Shown: positions 17,428 to 27,325, counted from the first letter of the stretch. The stretch: DNA of 36,439 bases from Thalassotalea sp. (GCA_022448425.1 JAKVCY010000043.1:1-36439), one strand, 5' to 3'. Numbers and translations are program-made. The notes: a model not told the origin generated them from the letters alone.

Positions 17428-20145
17428 TTAGAACTTAGCGCGAACGCCTACAGCGTAACGAGAACCATTGTCTTCGATGTTGTAAACTTGGTTCGCAAAA
17501 CGACCTGTTTGTACTAGCTCTTCTTCTGTAATGTTAATACCTTCAAAGAATACTGAGATATTTTCATTAACGTCGTAGCTTGCACTGATATCCCATTGAC
17601 CAAACGTATCAGTGTTTACAGGTTCACCGTTGAAGCCGTTGTCAACTAAACGTAAGAAACCTTCACGATTGTTGAAAGCAACACGTGCTTGCCAGTTGTC
17701 TGCTTCGTAGAACACGATTAAGTTTTGTGAGTCACCAAGGCCTTCAAGTGCAAAAGCAGTTGTTTGGTCGTCACCAAGCTCTACGTCACTGTCAACGATA
17801 GTCGCATTAGCAGTGAAACCAAAACCGTTTTCAAAGATGTGCGTTAATGCAATCTCATAACCAGTTACCGTGATTTCTTCAGAGTTTTGCGGACGAGTCA
17901 CAGAGTAAACTTCTTGTGAACCAACTAACTCTTCAGCATCAGAACAGAATTCACCTTCACAAGCGAAATCAGGAGCTGTACGGCCAGTCATGTCAAATAC
18001 TTCTTCACCAGTGCGGGTGATAATGAAGTCATCAACTTCTTTGTGGAAGAAAGCAAAGCTGAATAAGCTTGCATCACCGTAATACCACTCGTAAGAGATA
18101 TCCCAGTTTTCTGACGTGAATGGTTTCAACGCTTCATTACCACCTTGTGCCGTTAAATTCTGACGGCGAGGCTCGTTAAACGTTGTCGCAGGCGAAAGCT
18201 GTGACAATGTTGGGCGCGTTAAAGAATCGTAAGCTGCAAAACGTAATACCATGTCATCTTGTAGCTCTAGTTTAACGTTCAAGCTAGGCAACAAGTTAGA
18301 GTATGAACTGCTTTCTGAAATATCACGTGCAGGGCCAAATACGTTTGCAAATAACGTTTGGTCTGACGTAGGTACAACGTTAACGATGTCACTTTGTACC
18401 GCATTACCTTTCACATCAGTTGTAGAATAACGAGCGCCTAAATTAATCACTACAGGCATGTCATCAATGTCGAAGCCGAATGTGAAGTCTGCGTATAAAG
18501 ATGTAATATCTTCTTCTACTGCATAACGGTTATTTTGTAACGTAGGCTCGATTGGGTAACCTTGATCAGCTAGGTAATCAACATATGCATCACCGTCATA
18601 CGTGTAGAAAGTATCAATTAAACCTGAGAAGTAGTTCTCTGCTGTGTACTCTCTGAAGTTCAACACGTCAAGTGGAGCAGCTGTACCGTAACCACAGAAT
18701 TGACATTGGTTACCAAAAATTTGGAAGCTCTTCTTCTCACGTTCTTGACGGTAAATACCGAATTCAGCTTTTTCGAATACGTCGCCATCTGCTTCATAAA
18801 CGAAATCTGCTTTTAACTCAGTAATTTCATCTTCATCGCTAAACTGGTTACCTTTATCGTTGTAGTGTAAACGAGCTAAGTTAGCGTCTGGTAATGAACC
18901 ATTTGCAAAACCATCATGCGTAACTGTTGGCGTGCCACCAGTGCCGTCGAACTGGTAGTTGTTAATGATACCAACTACGTTAAAGCGATCTCGACCAGCA
19001 CGGTCGTTTTCAGCAGAAGAAGTTGATACGTCGAATGTTGCTTGTAGTTGATCTGTAATCGCCCAATCAACATTTAGGCCAAAGCCGTCATTTGAAACGT
19101 CGCGAGAGTTACGAGTATGAGATACAAAGTCAGTCGCCGGATCACCACTACTTTCGAACAAGCCTACATCTTGAGTAAATTGAAGTAACGTGCCTGTCTC
19201 TGGATCGATTGTCGCTGAGCCAACGCGGTCTGGCTCAAACCAAGACGCTAAATCTGTTACCTGTGACTTTACTTCAAACTTGGACATAAAACCGTCTAAC
19301 GTAATGTTAATATCGTCGCTTGGTGCAAATTGGAATACTAAGCTAGCGTTAGTACGTGTACGTTCTTGTTCATCAACGATTTGGTCCCAGTTACGCGGGA
19401 TGTAAGCGTTAGTGAAAAGTACACCATCACGGCTGTTTGAAATTGTTTGGCCACCGCGCCAACCAGCTGTTTCGATACGGTTAATTTGTACGTCACGCTC
19501 AGAGTGTGAAACCGCGAATAACACACCCATGGTATCGTCATTGAAAGTGTTACTTACTAGGAAAGATGCATGTGGTGATGTCTCTTCAGAAAGGCTCTCG
19601 TACATACCTTTAACTGAGCCAACAATTTGTAAGCCATCGTAGTCAAAAGGACGCGCTGTAGATACGTTGATAGTACCACCGATACCGCCTTCTTGAAGCG
19701 TTGCAGTTGATGTCTTGAAGATATCTGCGCCAGTGATTTGGTCGGCAGCAATAATATCGAAGTTAAATTCACGACCAGCACTGTCAGTAGCGATTTGACG
19801 ACCGTTAACTAAAACAGTGTTAAATTGAGGACCGAAACCACGTACCGTCACTTGCTGACCTTCACCACCGCTACGGTCAATAGAAACACCGGTAATGCGC
19901 TGTAGTGATTCAGCCACGTTCAAGTCTGGGAACTTACCCAAATCTTCAGCCGAGATACCGTCTGAAACGACATCTGACTCTTTTTTGTCGATCATTGACG
20001 ATTTCAAGCTGCTCAACATACCAGTTACTGTGATTACTTCTACTTCTTGTTCTGCAGTGTCTTGAGCGGCTGCTACTTGCGAGTAGCCTCCCAATGCACC
20101 TGAAATTGCAACTGCTAATGCAGTGCGTTTTCCTAGAGTAAACAT
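17428..20145 (-). CDS. TonB-dependent receptor
   Basis: Outer-membrane, TonB-energised transporter. The 905-residue protein has a signal peptide with likely cleavage after AAA near residue 27, a TonB-box-like EVITVTG segment (36-42), a plug domain (about 55-165, with DLNVAESLQRITGVSIDR and TVRGFGPQFNTVLVNGR), and a beta-barrel ending in a C-terminal Phe as expected for BamA recognition. It is of the TonB-dependent receptor type found in marine carbohydrate loci. With the alpha-galactosidase, halogenase and SapC genes nearby, an alpha-galactoside or related glycan is a plausible substrate, but this is inference. A GGGGAG ribosome-binding site precedes the ATG. Confidence 0.92.
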   Translation of the reverse strand: MFTLGKRTALAVAISGALGGYSQVAAAQDTAEQEVEVITVTGMLSSLKSSMIDKKESDVVSDGISAEDLGKFPDLNVAESLQRITGVSIDRSGGEGQQVTVRGFGPQFNTVLVNGRQIATDSAGREFNFDIIAADQITGADIFKTSTATLQEGGIGGTINVSTARPFDYDGLQIVGSVKGMYESLSEETSPHASFLVSNTFNDDTMGVLFAVSHSERDVQINRIETAGWRGGQTISNSRDGVLFTNAYIPRNWDQIVDEQERTRTNASLVFQFAPSDDINITLDGFMSKFEVKSQVTDLASWFEPDRVGSATIDPETGTLLQFTQDVGLFESSGDPATDFVSHTRNSRDVSNDGFGLNVDWAITDQLQATFDVSTSSAENDRAGRDRFNVVGIINNYQFDGTGGTPTVTHDGFANGSLPDANLARLHYNDKGNQFSDEDEITELKADFVYEADGDVFEKAEFGIYRQEREKKSFQIFGNQCQFCGYGTAAPLDVLNFREYTAENYFSGLIDTFYTYDGDAYVDYLADQGYPIEPTLQNNRYAVEEDITSLYADFTFGFDIDDMPVVINLGARYSTTDVKGNAVQSDIVNVVPTSDQTLFANVFGPARDISESSSYSNLLPSLNVKLELQDDMVLRFAAYDSLTRPTLSQLSPATTFNEPRRQNLTAQGGNEALKPFTSENWDISYEWYYGDASLFSFAFFHKEVDDFIITRTGEEVFDMTGRTAPDFACEGEFCSDAEELVGSQEVYSVTRPQNSEEITVTGYEIALTHIFENGFGFTANATIVDSDVELGDDQTTAFALEGLGDSQNLIVFYEADNWQARVAFNNREGFLRLVDNGFNGEPVNTDTFGQWDISASYDVNENISVFFEGINITEEELVQTGRFANQVYNIEDNGSRYAVGVRAKF

Positions 20146-20295
20146 ATATCTCCCCTTTGTCTTTACTTGTTGTTTTGCTTAGTTTGTGCTTAGCATTTCT
20201 CAATGCTTATAAAATTCTTATATCTGTCTTTTTAGCGATTGCACTCTCGATTTGCTCTGCGGCGAATTCGAAAGCACCATCGGACAATTTATTCT

Positions 20296-21789
20296 TTAAA
20301 GCGCACTAGCCTTAGCTAATAAGTATTGTTCAATTTTTTGTTTCTGGCCTTCGTTCAAACGCAAGCCCAGCTTGCTTCTTCGCCAAATCACATCATCCAG
20401 TGTTTTCGCCCACTCTCTTTCCGCTAAGTAATCTAATTCTTTTTGATAAAGGCCCGCACCAAAGTCTTCGCCTAAGTCGTCAAGTGAGTTACAGCCAGAT
20501 AAAAACGCTATGGCGATTGTTCCGTAGCTTCGCACGTAGCGAGATATCAAGGCTTTTGACAGCCAAGGGTATTGACTCTCTAATTGGACACTTAGCGATT
20601 CCCGATCAGAAAAGTCGCCACCTGGCAGCGGTGATTTTTTAGTCCACGGCGCCTTCATTGAGCTAAATACGTCTGCAAGTTTGTCAACAGCGGCCTCGGC
20701 TAACGTACGGTAAGTCGTGATCTTGCCACCGTAAATATTGACTAAAGGCGCATGCCCTTCGGTTATTAGCTCTATGGTGTAGTCTCTAGTTACTGCTTTG
20801 GCGTCTTCCGCTTCGTCGTGCAGTAGGGGGCGGATGCCAGAGAATGTATGCACGATGGCATCACGTGTGATTTGACGTTTGAAATAAGCATTGGCAATAC
20901 TAATGATGTAATCTACTTCTTCACTATCAATGGCGACATCTTTAGGGTCCCCCTGATAATCAACGTCTGTAGTTCCAACTAATGAATAGTCGTCTTCAAA
21001 TGGCAGTACGAAAACAATACGCTGATCTTCATTTTGTAAAATATAAGCGTGTTCGTCATCGTGTATTCGAGGAACAACAATATGGCTGCCTTTGACAAGA
21101 CGTAAGCCGTGAGTTCGTTCTTTAACGACTTTGCCAGTGATATTTTCAACCCAAGGGCCTGCAGCATTGATAAGACATTTACTGCGAACCACATAGGTTA
21201 CGTCGCTATCTTTATCAAGTAGAGTAAGATGCCAGACACCATCAACGGTCTCTGCCGATACTAACTGAGTGCGCGTTAAAATATCAGCGCCTTTGTCACG
21301 AGCTGATATCGCGTTTAGTACTGTTAAACGAGAGTCGTCAACCCACGCATCTGCATACTCGAAACCTTTCTTAATATCAGAGCGCAATGGTGTTTGCTGA
21401 TCGAATCGAATGGTGCGAGATTTTGGTAGTGTAATACGCTTACTTAAGTTGTCATATAGAAACAACCCAGCTCGAATCATCCAAGCAGGTCTTAAGTGCG
21501 GTTGATGCGGTAATCGAAAAACAAGAGGCGAAATAATGTGAGGCGCATTTTTAAGAAGTACTTCACGTTCAGCTAGCGCTTTTTTGACTAAACCAAACTC
21601 GTAATACTCTAAGTAGCGCAAACCTCCATGAATTAATTTGCTACTGGCACTAGATGTTGCAGAAGCAAGATCATTCATCTCGCAAAGTAGCACCTTAAAT
21701 CCACGACCAGCAGCGTCATTGGCGATACCTACGCCATTAATTCCGCCACCTACAACTAACACGTCGTAAATTGTTTCTGTTACATCCAT
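20296..21789 (-). CDS. glpD: Aerobic glycerol-3-phosphate dehydrogenase
   Basis: Membrane-associated flavoenzyme oxidising sn-glycerol-3-phosphate to dihydroxyacetone phosphate and passing electrons to quinone. The 497-residue protein matches the family length. It has the FAD motif VVGGGINGVGIA near the N-terminus, the signature SSKLIHGGLRYLE (about 49-61), GVGTTDVDY-like LVGTTDVDY, FSGIRPL and a C-terminal helical domain. The other glp genes are not beside it. It lies 150 bases upstream of the receptor gene on the same strand. An AT-rich palindrome sits 55-67 bases before its start. Confidence 0.94.
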   Translation of the reverse strand: MDVTETIYDVLVVGGGINGVGIANDAAGRGFKVLLCEMNDLASATSSASSKLIHGGLRYLEYYEFGLVKKALAEREVLLKNAPHIISPLVFRLPHQPHLRPAWMIRAGLFLYDNLSKRITLPKSRTIRFDQQTPLRSDIKKGFEYADAWVDDSRLTVLNAISARDKGADILTRTQLVSAETVDGVWHLTLLDKDSDVTYVVRSKCLINAAGPWVENITGKVVKERTHGLRLVKGSHIVVPRIHDDEHAYILQNEDQRIVFVLPFEDDYSLVGTTDVDYQGDPKDVAIDSEEVDYIISIANAYFKRQITRDAIVHTFSGIRPLLHDEAEDAKAVTRDYTIELITEGHAPLVNIYGGKITTYRTLAEAAVDKLADVFSSMKAPWTKKSPLPGGDFSDRESLSVQLESQYPWLSKALISRYVRSYGTIAIAFLSGCNSLDDLGEDFGAGLYQKELDYLAEREWAKTLDDVIWRRSKLGLRLNEGQKQKIEQYLLAKASAL

Positions 21790-22235
21790 CTAAATTGCCA
21801 CTCAATTGCATTCTAAAGTATCAGTACTGTGCAATAAATATAATTTATATTATAAATATAATCAATATGACAAAGCTGCTTTTTTGTAAAATGATTGTGT
21901 CATGGTATTACAGACTAATAATTTTTGAAACGAAGGTAGAATTTGCTAGCGAAATGATTAGCCCGATAACGCTAGTACATTGTAATTATTATGATATTTT
22001 AGCTTGTCTCGATAAGTAAAAACAAAACAAATCATAAAATAAATCCAAAGCTGTTAAAGGAAATAAGGAAGCTAGCAAGGTGAATTACAGTGCGACTTAC
22101 TCAGGAATTAGCCAATTATTTCACAGAAGAACGGATTTTGAGCTTTGTAAAAAGGAAGGTTTGCTCGGGAACTTGGGGAATATTGCCCACATGTTCAGTA
22201 CCCCGAGCAGTATATTAATTGCTAACTTTTTTAGC
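21790..22235. other. 446-base AT-rich intergenic region
   Basis: Contains the glpD promoter region with the dyad TTTATATTATAAA at 21844-21856, which shares the AATATAA-like half-site of the GH36 upstream palindromes, and a branched hairpin at 22163-22208 (GCTCGGG pairs with CCCGAGC, enclosing TGGG/CCCA). No gene with convincing coding character is seen; small open frames here have no recognisable product. Confidence 0.55.
21844..21856. promoter_or_regulatory. AT-rich palindrome upstream of glpD
   Basis: TTTATA-T-TATAAA is a perfect dyad, 55-67 bases before the glpD ATG. It may be an operator or simply overlap the -10 region, since it contains TATAAT on the minus strand. Confidence 0.4.
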
Positions 22236-22916
22236 CTAGTGCTTTTTGCCAGCGTGGAAATCTTGTGTTTCGTAATAAAGCGGCTTCATTGTGCCACAAT
22301 TAATCAAACGGTATTGAATTTCCTTTTCGTCTGGAACGACTTTAGACGTTGAAAACTGAGTCGGGCAGCTAACCTCTAAATCAACGTGAATAATATGATC
22401 AAAGCTAGGAGCTTGCTAAATATGATGTATGTATAAACGACCGCTTTTACTGTTATATGGAACTGCACTATATTCTTAAATTCGGCTTGCTTCTTGTAGA
22501 TCAGTTAACTGACGCACAAACAACTGTTCTGCCAATGTAATTGGTACACCTTCGTACATTAGCATGCCTTCACGCTCAAAGTGTCCGATATAAACATCGG
22601 TTTTAACCACAAATTCTTGCCCACGAATCATACGCTGAAGATTAAACTTTTCTGGTTTAATCGTTACTAATGGGTTATCTCTAACCATCTGCAATTAGTT
22701 CACGTCTTTGTTGTCAACTTTATAAAGTATCTGATAGTCATGTTGCTTATGGTAAAGCGGCATGTGAGATGCAAAAATTGTTGAGCCTTTTTGCATAAGT
22801 GCCATGCCGTGAATACCTTCATAAGCTGGATCTTATGGTGGTGGCGGGGCTTCCTCTTCAGCAGAAGCATTAAAGGCAATTAATAGAGGGAGGAGTAGAC
22901 GAGATAGGTACTTCAC
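22236..22916 (-). pseudogene. Decayed gene for a small exported protein, four in-frame stops
   Basis: One minus-strand frame runs from GTG at 22916 to TAG at 22236-22238, 226 codons, without any frameshift but with internal stops at codons 28 (TAA, 22833-22835), 74 (TAA, 22695-22697), 147 (TAA, 22476-22478) and 167 (TAG, 22416-22418). The conceptual product has a clean signal peptide (residues 1-19, ending NASA), then GIHGMALMQKGSTIFASHMPLYH (about 34-56), GHFEREGMLMYEG (about 110-122) and a C-terminal APSFDHI segment. It resembles an uncharacterised exported protein family I recall from Shewanella and Colwellia, but I cannot name it. All four stops are one C-to-T change from a Gln codon. Only a 72-codon piece (22694-22476) remains open, starting mid-protein. 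Confidence 0.8.
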
Positions 22917-23033
22917 TAGTTTTCTTTTCCGAATGCTAAATTTTCTTAATTATGGCGAGATTTGTTAACGAAAATTAAGAAGATTTGGTACTTTATTTTG
23001 GCAACCTCTTCCCGAGTCAAAGCGTTATGACAC

Positions 23034-23058
23034 AAAAAATCCCGCCGAAGCGGGATTT
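23034..23058 (-). terminator. Rho-independent terminator after dnaJ
   Basis: Arms AAATCCCGC (23037-23045) and GCGGGATTT (23050-23058) around CGAA (TTCG on the minus strand). Six T follow on the minus strand. It lies 28 bases after the dnaJ stop. Confidence 0.92.
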
Positions 23059-23085
23059 AAAAATATAGATTAGCTTTTGTGTAAA

Positions 23086-24225
23086 TTAACTTTTAAGGTC
23101 GTCAATAAACTTCTTCACGCCGTCGAAGAAACCACTCTCTTTCGGACTATGCTTTTTAGAGCTTGCGTCCATTTTAGACTCTAACTGTCGTAGTAGGTCG
23201 ACTTGGTCGCCGGTTAGATTCACAGGGGTTTCTACGACCACTTTACACATTAAGTCACCGGCAGATGAGCTGCGCACCGACTTGACGCCCTTACCACGCA
23301 TACGGAACATTTTGCCCGTTTGTGTCTCTTTTGGCACCTTAAGCTTAACTTTACCGCCCAATGTTGGCACTTCAATTTCGCCACCAAGCGCTGCTGTTGC
23401 GAAGCTAATTGGTACCTCGCAGTAAAGGTGGTTTTCGTCGCGAACAAAAATCGGATGTTCTTTAACGTTTACTTGAACATATAAGTCACCTGCTGGTGCA
23501 CCATGTTCGCCTGCTTCACCCTCGCCAGATAGACGAATGCGATCGCCAGTATCAACACCTGCTGGAATTTTTGCGTTAAGCGTTTTAGTCTTCTGTACAC
23601 GACCTTGTCCGTGACAAGAGTTACAAGGGTCAGTAATAACCTTACCTTTACCACCACACGTTGGACAAGTTTGCTGCACAGCGAATAGACCTTGACGCAT
23701 TTGCACTTGACCGTGACCATGACAAGTAGAACAAGTCTTGGCTGATGTACCTTTCTTAGCGCCAGTGCCATCACAAGGTTCACAGCTTACATATGTAGGT
23801 ACTTTAATTTCTACAGATTTACCTTTAACGGCTTCTTCAAGCGTCATTTCTAGGTTGTAGCGTAAGTCAGCACCGCGACGAGCACGAGAACCACCACCGC
23901 CACGACGGCCACCGCCGAAGATGTCACCAAAAACATCGCCGAAGATATCACCAAAATCTGCGCCGCCGTCAAAGCCGCCACCGCCGCCCATACCACCTTG
24001 TTCAAAGGCGGCGTGACCGTATTGGTCGTAGGCTGCACGTTTTTGGTCGTCGTTCAATACTTCGTAAGCTTCTTTGATTTGCTTAAACGTTTCTTCTTTT
24101 TCTTTGTCACCTTGCGTACGGTCTGGGTGATACTTCATCGCAAGGCGTTTATATGCCTTTTTAATGTCACGTTCTGAAGCGTCTTTCGCGACACCTAACG
24201 TTTCATAATAATCTTTCTTTGACAT
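23086..24225 (-). CDS. dnaJ: Chaperone protein DnaJ
   Basis: Hsp40 co-chaperone that delivers unfolded clients to DnaK and stimulates its ATPase. The 379-residue protein is complete: J domain with the HPD triad (33-35), a Gly/Phe-rich linker (about 76-118), four CxxCxGxG zinc-binding repeats (148-208, beginning CEPCDGTG) and the C-terminal client-binding domains. It follows dnaK by 269 bases, a gap containing an ERIC-like palindrome and a second hairpin. I see no sigma32 promoter directly before it, so heat induction probably depends on reading through from dnaK. Confidence 0.97.
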   Translation of the reverse strand: MSKKDYYETLGVAKDASERDIKKAYKRLAMKYHPDRTQGDKEKEETFKQIKEAYEVLNDDQKRAAYDQYGHAAFEQGGMGGGGGFDGGADFGDIFGDVFGDIFGGGRRGGGGSRARRGADLRYNLEMTLEEAVKGKSVEIKVPTYVSCEPCDGTGAKKGTSAKTCSTCHGHGQVQMRQGLFAVQQTCPTCGGKGKVITDPCNSCHGQGRVQKTKTLNAKIPAGVDTGDRIRLSGEGEAGEHGAPAGDLYVQVNVKEHPIFVRDENHLYCEVPISFATAALGGEIEVPTLGGKVKLKVPKETQTGKMFRMRGKGVKSVRSSSAGDLMCKVVVETPVNLTGDQVDLLRQLESKMDASSKKHSPKESGFFDGVKKFIDDLKS

Positions 24226-24340
24226 AATTTAATCTTTCTATTTACCGCTAAATTCCGAAAATTAATTTGTTTATTGGCTATCAAAACCAGTAAAAAGATT
24301 AACGCTCTATCAGCTATATTCTCTACATTTTTTAATATAA

Positions 24341-24365
24341 GAAAGCGTCGATAAACGACGCTTTC
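24341..24365. terminator. Hairpin between dnaK and dnaJ
   Basis: Perfect 10-base arms GAAAGCGTCG (24341-24350) and CGACGCTTTC (24356-24365) around ATAAA. On the minus strand it is followed by TTATATTAAAA, a poor T tract, so it may act as a partial terminator or processing/stability hairpin that sets the DnaK:DnaJ ratio. Confidence 0.6.
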
Positions 24366-24390
24366 ATAAAGTTCAAAACCTATAAGTTAA

Positions 24391-24490
24391 TTAGTAGTCG
24401 TTGAGTCGCTTTAGAGCTAGGAGGAAGCACGGAGCTTGGTTAACCCAAGTGAGTACTTCCAACAACGCTATTAAGCGACTCAGTAGGCTA
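24391..24490. repeat. ERIC-like imperfect palindromic repeat between dnaK and dnaJ
   Basis: About 100 bases with nested dyad symmetry, four bases after the dnaK stop. Terminal TTAG/CTAA, outer arms TGAGTCGCTT (24402-24411) and AAGCGACTCA (24473-24482), middle arms around GGAAG and CTTCC, and a central CTTGG-ttaac-CCAAG. The core GGAGCTT...AAGTGAGTACTTCC resembles the core of enterobacterial ERIC/IRU elements as I remember it. It is probably a non-autonomous, transcribed palindromic repeat with other copies in the genome. Confidence 0.65.
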
Positions 24491-24494
24491 ATAA

Positions 24495-26426
24495 TTACTT
24501 ATCGTCTTTTACTTCTTCAAATTCCGCGTCTACTACGTCATCAGCAGGCGCCGCACCAGCGTCTTGCGCTTGACCAGCATCTGCACCAGGTTGGCCACCT
24601 TGTGCTTGAGCTTTAGCTTGAGCAATTTCCATTAATTTTGAAGATGCTTCCATTAATGCTTGTTGCTTAGCTTCAATCGCCGCTTTGTCGTCGCCTTTAA
24701 TTGCTTCTTCTAGTTCAGCAATTGCTGCTTCGACTTTCTCTTTGTCTTCAGCTGGTAATTCATCACCTGCTTCAGTTACTTGAGTTTTAGTTGCGTGAAC
24801 CATACCGTCAGCTTGGTTACGTGCAGTCACTAGTTCTTCAAACTTAGCATCAGCGTCAGCGTTAGCTTCAGCGTCACGTACCATTTGTTCTACTTCGTCG
24901 TCAGATAAACCAGAAGATGCGTTGATCGTAATCTTCTGCTCTTTACCTGTGTTCTTGTCTTTAGCAGACACGTGCAAGATACCGTCAGCATCAATATCGA
25001 ATGTTACTTCGATTTGTGGCATTCCACGTGGCGCTGCATCAATACCTTCTAGGTTAAACTGACCAAGTGACTTGTTCGCTTGAGCTTGCTTACGCTCACC
25101 TTGAAGTACGTGAACAGTTACCGCAGATTGGTTATCTTCAGCAGTTGAGAACGTTTGCGATTGCTTTGTAGGAATCGTCGTGTTTTTGTCGATAACTTTA
25201 GTCATCACGCCACCCATTGTCTCAATCCCTAGAGATAATGGTGTAACGTCTAGTAATAGTACGTCAGTTACGTCACCAGCAAGTACACCTGCTTGTACCG
25301 CAGCACCTGAAGCTACAGCTTCATCTGGGTTAACATCTTTACGCGGCTCTTTGCCGAAGAAATCTGTTACTACTTTCTGTACTAGCGGCATACGTGTTTG
25401 ACCACCCACTAAGATAACATCAGTAACATCTGATGTAGAAAGGTCAGCATCAGCTAGTGCAGTTTTTAACGGCTCTAATGTTGCTTTAACCATGTCTTCT
25501 ACTAGTGACTCAAGCTTAGCGCGAGTTACTTTGATGTTCATGTGCTTAGGACCAGTCGCGTCAGCTGTAACGTAAGGAAGGTTTACGTCTGTTTGCTGTG
25601 CTGAAGAAAGCTCACATTTGGCTTTTTCTGCTGCTTCTTTAACACGTTGCATAGCAAGCGCATCGTTCTTAAGGTCAATACCTTGATCTTTCTTGAACTC
25701 GTCTACTAAGTAGTTGATTAAGCGGTTATCGAAATCTTCACCACCTAAGTGAGTGTCACCGTTTGTCGCTAATACTTCAAACGTGTGCTCGCCTTCAACT
25801 TCATCGATTTCGATGATTGAAATATCAAACGTACCACCACCTAAGTCATATACAGCAACAACTTTTTCGCCTTTTTGCTTATCCATACCGTAAGCAAGTG
25901 CAGCAGCTGTTGGCTCGTTGATAATACGTTTTACTTCAAGACCAGCGATACGACCAGCATCTTTAGTTGCTTGACGTTGTGAATCGTTGAAGTAAGCAGG
26001 AACAGTGATTACCGCTTCAGTTACAGACTCACCTAAGTAGTCTTCAGCAGTTTTCTTCATTTTCTTAAGTACTTCTGCAGAAACTTGAGGTGGCGCCATT
26101 TTTTCGCCTTTAGCTTCTACCCATGCATCACCATTGTCAGCTTTCTTGATACCGAAAGGCATAATGTCGATGTCACGTTGTACTTCTTTGTCTTCAAAAC
26201 GACGACCGATTAAACGCTTGATTGCGAATAATGTGTTTTTAGGGTTTGTTACTGCTTGACGTTTTGCTGGTTGGCCAACTAATGTCTCGCCTTCTTCTGT
26301 GTATGCAATAATTGAAGGTGTTGTGCGATCACCTTCTGCATTTTCAATAACACGTACACTGTCACCATCAAGAACAGCTACACATGAGTTAGTTGTCCCT
26401 AGGTCAATACCAATAATTTTGCCCAT
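24495..26426 (-). CDS. dnaK: Chaperone protein DnaK (Hsp70)
   Basis: Central Hsp70 chaperone, ATP-driven binding of exposed hydrophobic peptides, and negative regulator of sigma32. The 643-residue protein has the ATPase domain (1 to about 385; [13 protein letters not shown] at the N-terminus, [12 protein letters not shown]-like [13 protein letters not shown], and VGGQTRMP), the linker [13 protein letters not shown], the substrate-binding domain, a helical lid and a C-terminal tail ending in EFEEVKDDK, the DnaJ-interaction type. A sigma32 promoter precedes it and GGAG lies before the ATG. It sits between grpE and dnaJ, all on the minus strand, with separate promoters and terminators. Confidence 0.98.
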   Translation of the reverse strand: MGKIIGIDLGTTNSCVAVLDGDSVRVIENAEGDRTTPSIIAYTEEGETLVGQPAKRQAVTNPKNTLFAIKRLIGRRFEDKEVQRDIDIMPFGIKKADNGDAWVEAKGEKMAPPQVSAEVLKKMKKTAEDYLGESVTEAVITVPAYFNDSQRQATKDAGRIAGLEVKRIINEPTAAALAYGMDKQKGEKVVAVYDLGGGTFDISIIEIDEVEGEHTFEVLATNGDTHLGGEDFDNRLINYLVDEFKKDQGIDLKNDALAMQRVKEAAEKAKCELSSAQQTDVNLPYVTADATGPKHMNIKVTRAKLESLVEDMVKATLEPLKTALADADLSTSDVTDVILVGGQTRMPLVQKVVTDFFGKEPRKDVNPDEAVASGAAVQAGVLAGDVTDVLLLDVTPLSLGIETMGGVMTKVIDKNTTIPTKQSQTFSTAEDNQSAVTVHVLQGERKQAQANKSLGQFNLEGIDAAPRGMPQIEVTFDIDADGILHVSAKDKNTGKEQKITINASSGLSDDEVEQMVRDAEANADADAKFEELVTARNQADGMVHATKTQVTEAGDELPAEDKEKVEAAIAELEEAIKGDDKAAIEAKQQALMEASSKLMEIAQAKAQAQGGQPGADAGQAQDAGAAPADDVVDAEFEEVKDDK

Positions 26427-26480
26427 CGTTAGGATCTCCGAAATTCTATAAAAATCAATTTTGCTTAGATGATTTACTTA

Positions 26481-26506
26481 GTGGGGGCATGGAAAATGTT
26501 TTCAAG
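26481..26506 (-). promoter_or_regulatory. Sigma32 heat-shock promoter of dnaK
   Basis: On the minus strand CTTGAA (26501-26506) is followed after exactly 14 bases by CCCCAC (26481-26486), matching the RpoH consensus CTTGAA-N13-15-CCCCAT. It is 55-80 bases before the dnaK ATG. Confidence 0.88.
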
Positions 26507-26589
26507 AGAAAAAATAAAAAAAGATCACATTTTGTAAAAATTCTTTGATTTTTTCTGAAATTGCTTAATTTTTCATGCTCTTTAGATAC

Positions 26590-26615
26590 AAAAAGCCAGC
26601 ATAAACGCTGGCTTT
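26590..26615 (-). terminator. Rho-independent terminator after grpE
   Basis: Arms AAAGCCAGC (26592-26600) and GCTGGCTTT (26607-26615). On the minus strand the stem runs into TTTTTG. It separates grpE from the dnaK promoter. Confidence 0.88.
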
Positions 26616-26654
26616 GGTAAGCTTTTCGTACTCAATTGAACACTATGTAGAAGC

Positions 26655-27290
26655 CTAAGCTTGAGTGTCTACACTCGGTGCTTTTGATACCATTACCATA
26701 GCTGGACGAATTAAACGACCGTTCAACTCGTACCCCTTTTGCATAACGGCAATAACAGTATTTGGTGCAACGCCTGGTACTTCTTGCATCGACATTGCCT
26801 GATGAAGTTCTGGATTAAAAGGCTGATCTTTCGGGTCTACTGCTTTTACTTCAAATTTTTCAAGCGTAGATAAGAAGCTCTGTAATGTTAGCTCAACACC
26901 TTCTAACATCGCTTTTTGCGCTTCGTCTTCTTTATCAACAGCGTCAATTGCACGCTCTAAGTTGTCGACTACAGGTAACAATTCGCCAGCAAACTTTTCT
27001 AACGCGAACTTACGCGCTTTTTCTACATCTTGTGCGCTACGACGGCGAACGTTATCTACTTCCGCTTTTGCACGAATAACAGAATCTTTTTGATCAGCAA
27101 CTGTAGCTTGTGCCGCAGAAAGTGCTAATTCAAGTTCGTTAATTTTTTCTTGTTCAGCGCTAATGGCTTCATGAGCATGCTCGTGCTGCTCTTCTACTTG
27201 TTCTTCTGCTTGCGCAATGATTTCTTCTGCAGCAACCTCTTCTGCTGTCTTGTTTTCATTGATAGCGCTTTCGTTTGACTCTGTCGTCAT
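26655..27290 (-). CDS. grpE: Nucleotide exchange factor GrpE
   Basis: Releases ADP from DnaK and acts as a thermosensor of the chaperone cycle. The protein has an acidic, Glu/Ala-rich N-terminus, a long coiled coil (about 45-110, containing [21 protein letters not shown]) and the C-terminal beta domain ending with [22 protein letters not shown], the family signature. I place the start at the ATG at 27290 (MTTESNES, 211 residues) because GGAGAG lies six to eight bases before it; a frame-extending start at 27314 would put the ribosome-binding site inside the gene. A sigma32 promoter lies 36-61 bases upstream. Divergent from nadK, as in many gammaproteobacteria. Confidence 0.95.
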   Translation of the reverse strand: MTTESNESAINENKTAEEVAAEEIIAQAEEQVEEQHEHAHEAISAEQEKINELELALSAAQATVADQKDSVIRAKAEVDNVRRRSAQDVEKARKFALEKFAGELLPVVDNLERAIDAVDKEDEAQKAMLEGVELTLQSFLSTLEKFEVKAVDPKDQPFNPELHQAMSMQEVPGVAPNTVIAVMQKGYELNGRLIRPAMVMVSKAPSVDTQA

Positions 27291-27325
27291 GAAAATCTCT
27301 CCGGTAAAACACAATTGTGCTAATT

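Noticed and set aside
22080-22352. Plus-strand 90-codon open frame from GTG with a GGAAG-like site upstream
   Set aside because: Most of it lies antisense to the decayed exported-protein gene, whose protein-like pattern is on the minus strand. Its translation has no recognisable domain.
22236-22916. Recoding of TAA/TAG as glutamine
   Set aside because: Many CAA/CAG codons remain in the same frame and TAA/TAG end ordinary core genes in the window, so the stops indicate a pseudogene, not a code change.
24226-24494. A sigma32 promoter directly before dnaJ
   Set aside because: I looked for CTTGAA with CCCCAT-type partner on the minus strand and found none.
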